Shown piece after piece: positions 1-4,538 of a stretch of 6,744 nt of DNA (positions within the stretch are counted from its first letter, which is position 1; every line of letters begins with the position of its first letter). The stretch is from Micromonosporaceae bacterium. Its GTDB lineage: Bacteria > Actinomycetota > Actinomycetes > Mycobacteriales > Micromonosporaceae. A program made the position numbers and the translations under genes. A model generated the notes under the pieces. The model ran no database searches and had not been told where the DNA came from. It was given only the letters and a program-made list of their open reading frames with translations. The DNA lies in NCBI GenBank assembly GCA_019689695.1, contig JADGHA010000238.1:1-6744 (forward strand), given 5' to 3'.

Positions 1-33
1 CTCCCCGCCCGCCTTCGCGTCCCGCCCGGTCAC
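1..33 (-). CDS. Possible 5' end of the gene downstream of pdxS (partial)
   Basis: A GTG codon at 33-31 begins a frame open to the window edge (11 codons, reading MTGRDAKAGGE). Every third codon position is G or C, as in the neighbouring genes. The GTG lies 2 nt after the pdxS stop, and a GGGTGG run inside the end of pdxS could act as ribosome binding site, so translational coupling is plausible. In actinobacteria pdxS is commonly followed by a thioesterase gene or by pdxT, the glutaminase partner, but 11 residues cannot identify the product. The frame could also be chance in GC-rich spacer. Confidence 0.3.
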   Translation of the reverse strand, partial: MTGRDAKAGGE

Positions 34-35
34 GG

Positions 36-941
36 CTACCACCCGCGGGTGGCCAGCCGCTCGGTCTCCGGCAGCGTGCTGATGTTGATGCCGACCATCG
101 CCTCGCCGAGCCCGCGCGACGCCTTGGCGATCACGTCCGGGTCGTCGTAGAACGTGGTGGCCTTGACGATGGCGGCGGCACGCTTGGCCGGGTCGCCGGA
201 CTTGAAGATGCCAGAGCCGACGAAGACGCCCTCCGCGCCGAGCTGCATCATCATCGCCGCGTCCGCCGGGGTGGCGATACCACCCGCGGTGAACAGCACC
301 ACCGGCAGCTTGCCGGTCCGGGCCACCTCGGCCACCAGGTCGTACGGGGCGCGCAGCTCCTTCGCCGCGGCGTACAGCTCGGTGTCGTCCAGTGTGGTGA
401 GCCGGCGGATCTCCGCCCGGATCTGGCGCATGTGCCGGGTCGCCTCGACCACGTTGCCGGTGCCCGCCTCGCCCTTGGACCGGATCATCGCGGCGCCCTC
501 GGAGATCCGGCGCAGCGCCTCACCGAGGTTGGTCGCGCCGCACACGAACGGCACGGTGAATGCCCACTTGTCGATGTGGTGCGTCTCGTCGGCCGGGGTG
601 AGCACCTCGGACTCGTCCACGTAGTCCACGCCGATCGCCTGCAGCACCTGGGCCTCGACGAAGTGACCGATGCGGGCCTTGGCCATGACCGGGATGGAGA
701 CGGCCTGCATGATCCCCTCGATCAGGTCCGGATCGGACATCCGGGCCACGCCGCCCTCGGCGCGGATGTCGGCGGGCACCCGCTCCAGCGCCATCACCGC
801 GACCGCGCCGGCGTCCTCGGCGATCTTCGCCTGGTCCGGGGTGACCACATCCATGATCACTCCGCCCTTGAGCATCTCAGCCATGCCGCGCTTGACCCGC
901 GCGGTGCCCTGGACAGGGGCCGCAGCAGACGTCTCTGACAT
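36..941 (-). CDS. pdxS: Pyridoxal 5'-phosphate synthase, synthase subunit PdxS
   Basis: PdxS condenses ribose 5-phosphate, glyceraldehyde 3-phosphate and ammonia into PLP in the cytosol; the ammonia comes from the glutaminase PdxT. The 301-residue product is full length for this (beta/alpha)8-barrel family. With the ATG at 941 as residue 1, Asp31 (in IMDVV), Lys88 (in MAKARIGHF) and Lys156 (in RSKGEAGTG) match Bacillus subtilis Asp24, Lys81 and Lys149, the residues that carry the covalent intermediates. The phosphate-binding FTAGGIATP and GAEGVFVGSGIF segments are intact, and the protein ends in the usual RGW. An in-frame TTG at 947 would add two residues. I prefer the ATG because neither start has a Shine-Dalgarno site, a -10-like TAACAT lies 7 nt before the ATG, and related proteins typically begin MSE. 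A 75-nt gap separates it from the upstream LemA-like gene, so it may have its own promoter. pdxT is not in this window. Confidence 0.97.
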   Translation of the reverse strand: MSETSAAAPVQGTARVKRGMAEMLKGGVIMDVVTPDQAKIAEDAGAVAVMALERVPADIRAEGGVARMSDPDLIEGIMQAVSIPVMAKARIGHFVEAQVLQAIGVDYVDESEVLTPADETHHIDKWAFTVPFVCGATNLGEALRRISEGAAMIRSKGEAGTGNVVEATRHMRQIRAEIRRLTTLDDTELYAAAKELRAPYDLVAEVARTGKLPVVLFTAGGIATPADAAMMMQLGAEGVFVGSGIFKSGDPAKRAAAIVKATTFYDDPDVIAKASRGLGEAMVGINISTLPETERLATRGW

Positions 942-948
942 GCGCAAA

Positions 949-954
949 ATGTTA
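949..954 (-). promoter_or_regulatory. Candidate -10 element for a leaderless pdxS transcript
   Basis: The minus strand reads TAACAT, matching TATAAT at four positions including the conserved TA...T. Its last base is separated from the pdxS ATG by exactly 7 nt, so transcription would start at or within a base or two of the start codon. No Shine-Dalgarno sequence is present, which fits leaderless translation, a common mode in actinobacteria. No convincing -35 hexamer is visible 16-19 nt upstream (TGGGGG at 17 nt), so this is a moderate candidate. Confidence 0.35.
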
Positions 955-1016
955 CGCGGCCGGTGATCGGGCCCCCACGGCCAATCGACCCGCGGTGGCC
1001 TGGGCTGTGACCCCGC

Positions 1017-1568
1017 TCACGCGACCTCCTGCGGCGGGCGGCTGGCGTCCAGCGTCGGGTCGTCCACGTCGAAGTACGCCGGCTGGGGGTGGCGGCGGGC
1101 CAGCCCGGTCAGCCGCACCACCGGGCGGCCGCGCAGCGCCAGCGCGTCGCGTACCAGGTCGGTGTAGACCTGGCGGGCGAGGGCGACCCGCCGGCTGGCC
1201 GTGGCCACCGGCACCAGTGCGGGGTCGTCAGCGGCCAGCGCCAGGCCGCGCAGGCAGCGGGTGAGGGTGTTCTCCGCGACCTCCCGCTCGGCCGAGAGCA
1301 CTGGTGGGGTGTGGTCCGGGTCGGCCAGAAAGCCGTCGCGGCCAGCGTCCAGCGCCGCCCGCGCCGCGTCGTAGAGGTCAGGCAGCAGCCGCTCCTCGGC
1401 GAGCACCGCGGCGGCGGCGGCGCGGCGCACCAGGTGCGCGTCGAGGGCCTTGCCGGCGGTGACCGCGCGGTCGTGCAGCCGGTCCACCCGGGCGGCCAGC
1501 CAGGTGAGGTACGCGGCCAGCGCGACCACCAGGGCCACCACGGCCACGACCCACCACATGGGGCGCAT
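1017..1568 (-). CDS. LemA-like single-pass membrane protein of unknown function
   Basis: The 183-residue product has one N-terminal transmembrane segment (about residues 5-24, rich in Val, Ala and Leu). The rest is Ala/Arg/Leu-rich and probably helical. Three patches align by eye with LemA proteins: the region after the membrane helix (about 25-55, with ARVDRLHDR and an Arg pair near 48), the helix around 125-145 (SRRVALARQVYTDLVRDAL), and PQPAYFDVDDP near 161-171, which resembles the LemA 'KPREYFE' ending. This is a distant match, and LemA proteins have no agreed biochemical activity. The gene begins 18 nt after the pimA stop and so is likely in the pgsA-patA-pimA transcript; mycobacteria have an unrelated Nudix-type gene next to pimA. 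Neither ATG 1568 nor ATG 1559 (codon 4) has a Shine-Dalgarno site. The second is 7 nt downstream of a TACGAT box and would give 180 residues. The protein is surely expressed coding sequence by codon bias, but its function is unknown. Confidence 0.8.
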   Translation of the reverse strand: MRPMWWVVAVVALVVALAAYLTWLAARVDRLHDRAVTAGKALDAHLVRRAAAAAVLAEERLLPDLYDAARAALDAGRDGFLADPDHTPPVLSAEREVAENTLTRCLRGLALAADDPALVPVATASRRVALARQVYTDLVRDALALRGRPVVRLTGLARRHPQPAYFDVDDPTLDASRPPQEVA

Positions 1569-1572
1569 CGTA
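1567..1572 (-). promoter_or_regulatory. Possible internal -10 box (TACGAT) upstream of the LemA-like gene
   Basis: The minus strand reads TACGAT, matching the -10 consensus at T1, A2, A5 and T6. It ends 7 nt before the in-frame ATG at 1559, the same spacing as the TAACAT box before pdxS. A TTGATC lies upstream at 1590-1585, but the 12-nt spacing is too short for a normal -35. The box overlaps the upstream ATG at 1568, so if used it would give a leaderless transcript from codon 4. Chance occurrence is quite possible. Confidence 0.18.
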
Positions 1573-1586
1573 GATTGTCGCGATGA

Positions 1587-2747
1587 TCAAGCGCGATGGG
1601 GCAGCTCTTCATAGATGACGGTCCCGGAGGCCGCCTCGATCGCCGCGGCGTACACCTCCAGCACCCGGCCGGCGATCACCGGCCAGTCGTAACCGGCCAC
1701 CACCTCCCGCGCCCGCGCGGCCAGCTCCTCCCGGCGGGCCGGGTCGTCCAGCAGGCCCTCGATCGTCGCGGCGAGCGCCTTCGCGTCGCCGGTCGGGAAC
1801 AGCGCGCCGGCCTTGCCGCCGTCGAGCACCCGGCGGAACGCGTCCATGTCGCTGGCGACCACCGGCGTGCCGGCCGCCATCGCCTCGGTGAGGATCATGC
1901 CGAACGACTCGCCGCCGATGTTCGGCGCGGCGTAGAGGTGCACGCTGCGCAGCATCCGCGCGGTGTCCTCCCGGGAGATCAGGCCGAGGAAGACGATCCG
2001 GTCACGTACCGCGGCGGGCACGTCGGCGAGCATCTCGCCCGGGTCCCCCGGTCCGGCCACCAGCAGCCGCAGCCCGGGCCGGCGCAGCGCCACCTCGGTG
2101 AACGCGGACAGCAGCACCCGGAAGCCCTTGCGCGGCTCGGTGAACCGGCCCAGGAACCCGATCGTCCCGCCCGTACCCGGGCCGCACTCCCCCGGCCATC
2201 CGGGCAGCGGCTCCGCACGGGCGAACCGGTCCACCGCCACCCCGTTGGGGATCTCCACCGCGTCCCCGCCCAGGTGCTCGACCTGCACCTTGCGGGCCAG
2301 CGCACTGACCGCGATCCGCCCGGTGATCCGCTCCAGCACGATCTGCAGCAGCCCCTGCGCGGCGGCCATCGTGCGGGACCGGGTCATCGCGGTGTGGAAG
2401 GTGGCCACCACCGGGCCGCGCGCGCTGAGCACGGCCAGCAACGACAGGCTCGGCGAGACCGGCTCGTGCACGTGCAGGACGTCGAACCGGCCGGCGGCCA
2501 GCCAGCGCCGCACCCGCGCCGCCGACAGCGGCCCGAACGACAGCCGGGCGACCGAGCCGTTCCACTTCACCGGCACCGCCCGCCCGGCCGAGACCAGGTA
2601 CGGCGGATGGGGCGCCTCGTCGTCGGCGGGAGCGAGCACGCTGACCGTATGCCCCAGCCCGATCAGCGTCTCGGCCAGGTCGTGGACATGGTTCTGCACA
2701 CCGCCCGGCACGTCGAAGGAGTACGGGCACACGATCCCGATCCGCAC
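1587..2747 (-). CDS. pimA: Phosphatidylinositol alpha-mannosyltransferase PimA
   Basis: PimA transfers mannose from GDP-mannose to the 2-position of the inositol of phosphatidylinositol, giving PIM1 at the cytoplasmic face of the membrane. The 386-residue product has the GT-B fold of family GT4. The N-terminal Rossmann domain opens with MRIGIVCPYSFDVPGGVQNH, whose Gly15-Gly16 loop is the PimA signature, and His118 (TFHTA) matches mycobacterial PimA His118. The C-terminal domain has the donor site Arg201 and Lys207 (GRFTEPRKGF) and the GT4 EX7E motif Glu280/Glu288 in GGESFGMILTEAM. The mycobacterial counterparts are Arg196, Lys202 and Glu274. The start is GTG at 2747, preceded by an AGGGAG site that overlaps the patA stop. 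PimB' and PimC are similar GT4 enzymes, but the N-terminal motif and the position directly after pgsA and patA, the same order as in mycobacteria, support PimA. Confidence 0.95.
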   Translation of the reverse strand: MRIGIVCPYSFDVPGGVQNHVHDLAETLIGLGHTVSVLAPADDEAPHPPYLVSAGRAVPVKWNGSVARLSFGPLSAARVRRWLAAGRFDVLHVHEPVSPSLSLLAVLSARGPVVATFHTAMTRSRTMAAAQGLLQIVLERITGRIAVSALARKVQVEHLGGDAVEIPNGVAVDRFARAEPLPGWPGECGPGTGGTIGFLGRFTEPRKGFRVLLSAFTEVALRRPGLRLLVAGPGDPGEMLADVPAAVRDRIVFLGLISREDTARMLRSVHLYAAPNIGGESFGMILTEAMAAGTPVVASDMDAFRRVLDGGKAGALFPTGDAKALAATIEGLLDDPARREELAARAREVVAGYDWPVIAGRVLEVYAAAIEAASGTVIYEELPHRA

Positions 2748-2758
2748 AGGCTGCCCCG

Positions 2759-2764
2759 CTCCCT
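2759..2764 (-). promoter_or_regulatory. Ribosome binding site of pimA overlapping the patA stop
   Basis: The minus strand reads AGGGAG, 11 nt before the pimA GTG. Its first two bases are the last two of the patA TAG stop (2765-2763). Ribosomes ending patA therefore finish on the pimA loading site, which suggests coupled translation. The spacing is slightly long, and no better site lies closer to the GTG. Confidence 0.5.
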
Positions 2765-3704
2765 ACGAGTGTCCGGTGGGCATCAGGGGCGCCGATGACC
2801 GGCCACCCCGCGCATCGATGTCCTGCCACACCCGCTGCAGCATGTGCCAATCATGCGGGTGCCGGGCAATCGCCTCGGCGAACCGGTCGGCCATCCGCTG
2901 GGTGGCCACCCGAGCGCGTTGCGGCACAGTCCCCTCCTCTGGGCCGGGCAGCGGGACCGGGTGCAGGCGCGCCCGGGTCACCCGCTCGTCGTACCACAGC
3001 TCGACGGCGACCAGCGGCGCGCCGGTCCGCAGGGCGAGCAGGGCCGGCCCGGGTGGCATCCGCGTCTGGCTGCCGAAGAAGTCCACCTTGGCGCCGCGTC
3101 CGGGCAGGTCACGGTCGGCGAGCAGAGCCACCACATACCCCGCGCGCAGCCGGTTTACCAGCACGTCGAACGGCGGCTGCTCGCCCCCGGTCAGCGGGAT
3201 GATCTCCATGCCGAGGCTGCGCCGGTACGCGACGAACCGCTCGTACAGCCCCTCCGGGCGCAGCCGCTCGGCAACCGATACCAGTGGCCAGCCGCGGGTG
3301 ACGACCCAAGCGCCGGCCAGGTCCCAGTTGGCCGAGTGCGGCAGCGTGAGGATCACGCCCCGGCCGGCGTCGGCCGGCTCGGCGAGCACCTCCTCGTTGT
3401 CGACGAGGAACTGCGTCAGGAAGTCCTCGCGGGACAGCGACGGCAGCCGGAACGCCTCCATCCAGTACCGGGCGTACGACCGGACGGCCCGGCGCAGCAG
3501 GTCGTCGAACTCGTCGGCGGGCAGGTCCGGGCCGACCACGCGGCGCAGGTTGGCGGCGAGCTGGGCCAGCCCCGCGGACCTGTGCCGGCGCAGGTAGAGC
3601 AGGTCGGCCGCGGTCTGGAACAGGCCGGCCGCCACCGGGGCCGGCAGCATGCGGACCACCCGCCAGCCGGCCGCGTACGCCCCCTCGACCAGTTCATCCT
3701 TCAC
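2763..3704 (-). CDS. patA: Phosphatidylinositol mannoside acyltransferase PatA
   Basis: This is a member of the LpxL/HtrB-type lysophospholipid acyltransferases. In mycobacteria the orthologue (Rv2611c) moves a palmitoyl group from CoA to the 6-position of the mannose that PimA placed on inositol. The 313-residue length fits. The catalytic HX4D motif is His123-Asp128 in LPHSANWD. Other conserved blocks are LLADRDLPGRG (194-204), FFGSQTRMPPGPALLALRTGAP (209-230) and HPHDWHMLQRVW near 282-293. An amphipathic N-terminal region precedes the catalytic core; there is no clear signal peptide. The start is GTG at 3704, inside the end of pgsA (11-nt overlap). No good Shine-Dalgarno precedes it, so coupling to pgsA translation is likely. 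An ATG at 3697 is out of frame. Acyl-chain specificity cannot be read from the sequence. Confidence 0.93.
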   Translation of the reverse strand: MKDELVEGAYAAGWRVVRMLPAPVAAGLFQTAADLLYLRRHRSAGLAQLAANLRRVVGPDLPADEFDDLLRRAVRSYARYWMEAFRLPSLSREDFLTQFLVDNEEVLAEPADAGRGVILTLPHSANWDLAGAWVVTRGWPLVSVAERLRPEGLYERFVAYRRSLGMEIIPLTGGEQPPFDVLVNRLRAGYVVALLADRDLPGRGAKVDFFGSQTRMPPGPALLALRTGAPLVAVELWYDERVTRARLHPVPLPGPEEGTVPQRARVATQRMADRFAEAIARHPHDWHMLQRVWQDIDARGGRSSAPLMPTGHS

Positions 3705-4317
3705 GTTTGGCGTCCAGCCGGTACACGTGCACGACCCGCTGCCCGACGGTCACCACGGACAGCACGGCGAGCAGCCACAGCGCGGCGGGCAGCCCCCAGT
3801 CCAACCCGGCCCCGCTGACCACCGCGCCCAGCCCGACCAGGACCAGCCGCTCCGGCCGCTCCGCGATGCCCACGTTGGCGCCCATGCCCAGCCCTTCGGC
3901 GCGAGCCTTCACGTACGACACGATCTGGCCGGACACCAGGCAGATCAGCCCGGCCACCACGGTCGGCTCGTCGCCCTGCTTGGCGAACCAGTAGACGATC
4001 GTCCCGAAGATGGCGCCGTCGGCGATCCGGTCCATGGTGGAGTCCAGCAGCGCGCCGAACCGCCTCGACCCGGTGCTGTCGCGCAGCCGCGCCATCGTCC
4101 CGTCGATCAGGTCGGTGAACGCGAACAGCGTCACGACCAGCGCCCCGGCGACGAAGTGGCCCTGCGAGCCGAAGCCGATCGCGGCCGCCACCGCACCCAC
4201 CGTCCCGGCGACGGTGACGGCGTTGGGGCTGACGCCGGCGCGCAGCAGCGCGCGGGCTACCGGGTCGATGACGTGAGCGACGGCGGCTCGGGCGTCAACG
4301 CTGAAGATCTTCGCCAT
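3694..4317 (-). CDS. pgsA: Phosphatidylinositol phosphate synthase (CDP-alcohol phosphatidyltransferase)
   Basis: The enzyme joins CDP-diacylglycerol and inositol phosphate to give phosphatidylinositol phosphate plus CMP; dephosphorylation then gives PI, the substrate of PimA. The 207-residue product is an integral membrane protein with about six hydrophobic helices (roughly 35-50, 55-70, 98-112, 118-135, 157-171, 176-193). The CDP-alcohol signature is present: Asp69, Asp72, Gly73, Ala76-Arg77, Gly88, Asp92, Asp96, with four Asp residues for the metal pair. The AR-to-G spacing is 10 residues (LRDSTGSRRF), where 8 or 9 is usual. YVKARAEGLG (135-144) and IAERPERL (151-158) match the segments that line the inositol phosphate pocket in actinobacterial PI-phosphate synthases and argue against a glycerol phosphate or choline substrate. 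The ATG at 4317 has a good upstream AGGTGAAGG. It is the first gene of the group, with the EF-G2 gene divergent on the other side. Confidence 0.94.
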   Translation of the reverse strand: MAKIFSVDARAAVAHVIDPVARALLRAGVSPNAVTVAGTVGAVAAAIGFGSQGHFVAGALVVTLFAFTDLIDGTMARLRDSTGSRRFGALLDSTMDRIADGAIFGTIVYWFAKQGDEPTVVAGLICLVSGQIVSYVKARAEGLGMGANVGIAERPERLVLVGLGAVVSGAGLDWGLPAALWLLAVLSVVTVGQRVVHVYRLDAKREG

Positions 4318-4321
4318 GGCG

Positions 4322-4330
4322 CCTTCACCT
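4322..4330 (-). promoter_or_regulatory. Ribosome binding site of pgsA
   Basis: The minus strand reads AGGTGAAGG, giving AGGTG 8 nt and GAAGG 4 nt before the ATG at 4317. It is the best Shine-Dalgarno site of the minus-strand group and supports this start. A TAAGGT (4332-4327) that overlaps it looks like a -10 box but has no -35 partner, so I read the segment as a ribosome binding site. Confidence 0.6.
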
Positions 4331-4367
4331 TAGCGTCCCCGCCCGCCTGGGCCCCCCAACCCGATGC

Positions 4368-4387
4368 GTCCGGCCCGGCGGCCGGAC
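4368..4387. repeat. Perfect 8-bp inverted repeat (hairpin) in the pgsA/EF-G2 divergent region
   Basis: GTCCGGCC (4368-4375) and GGCCGGAC (4380-4387) are perfect reverse complements around a CGGC tetraloop. An outer pair, CAACCC (4357-4362) with GGGTTG (4398-4403), could extend the structure with internal loops. There is no T-run on either strand, and the site lies upstream of both genes, so it is not an ordinary terminator. It may be an operator or a 5'-leader hairpin in the pgsA transcript. A second copy of the right arm's GCCGGAC lies at 4412-4418, 31 bp further on. Confidence 0.55.
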
Positions 4388-4400
4388 CTTGAGCTTGGGG

Positions 4401-4429
4401 TTGTGCGGCCAGCCGGACAGGTGTGGGAT
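4401..4429 (+). promoter_or_regulatory. Weak candidate promoter for the EF-G2 gene
   Basis: TTGTGC (4401-4406) and TGGGAT (4424-4429) are 17 bp apart. Each matches its consensus at three positions, and a start near 4436 would give a leader of about 100 nt. No better plus-strand -35/-10 pair is visible between here and 4525. GC-rich actinobacterial promoters are poorly predicted by eye, so this is a pointer only. Confidence 0.2.
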
Positions 4430-4441
4430 CAGCTTAGTGAA

Positions 4442-4461
4442 ACGGTGACATAGCGCACCGT
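4442..4461. repeat. Operator-like dyad ACGGTG-N8-CACCGT
   Basis: ACGGTG (4442-4447) and CACCGT (4456-4461) form a perfect 6-bp dyad with an 8-bp centre, 20 bp in all, a typical size for a dimeric regulator's site. It overlaps a direct repeat GAAACGG at 4439-4445 and 4463-4469 (24 bp apart). It lies in the A/T-richer part of the intergenic region, where it could affect either divergent promoter. A regulator cannot be named from it. Confidence 0.35.
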
Positions 4462-4524
4462 GGAAACGGCCATGCAACCGAGTCGCGTCGCCTGGCGGAA
4501 CAGCCGACGACATGGCTGGAGCAC

Positions 4525-4531
4525 AGGGAGG
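4525..4531 (+). promoter_or_regulatory. Ribosome binding site that sets the EF-G2 start
   Basis: AGGGAGG lies 7 nt before the ATG at 4539, an ideal Shine-Dalgarno arrangement. The in-frame upstream ATG at 4512 has no such site and would translate through it. This argues for the 724-residue protein starting MAQKSQEK. Confidence 0.8.
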
Positions 4532-4538
4532 TGCGCCC

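Noticed and set aside
942..947. TTG start for pdxS at 947
   Set aside because: It has no ribosome site, the start codon is rare, and it adds only two residues before the ATG that matches related proteins and the leaderless spacing.
1378..1590. Minus-strand frame starting at 1590 (MIIATIYDAPHVV...) overlapping the pimA stop
   Set aside because: After about 13 residues it becomes Arg/Gly/Pro/Ala low complexity, the out-of-frame shadow of the LemA-like gene, which has a clear membrane helix in the other frame.
1596..2798. Plus-strand open frame (400 codons) opposite pimA
   Set aside because: Its low-complexity His/Arg/Gly/Pro-rich translation is a mirror of pimA codon bias, with no family resemblance.
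1963..3597. Long plus-strand open frame (544 codons) opposite pimA and patA
   Set aside because: It is antisense to two clearly identified enzymes, is rich in Arg/Ser/Pro/Thr with no recognisable domain, and is expected as a shadow in GC-rich DNA.
4512..4538. N-terminal extension of EF-G2 from ATG 4512
   Set aside because: There is no Shine-Dalgarno site before 4512, whereas AGGGAGG is ideally placed for ATG 4539.
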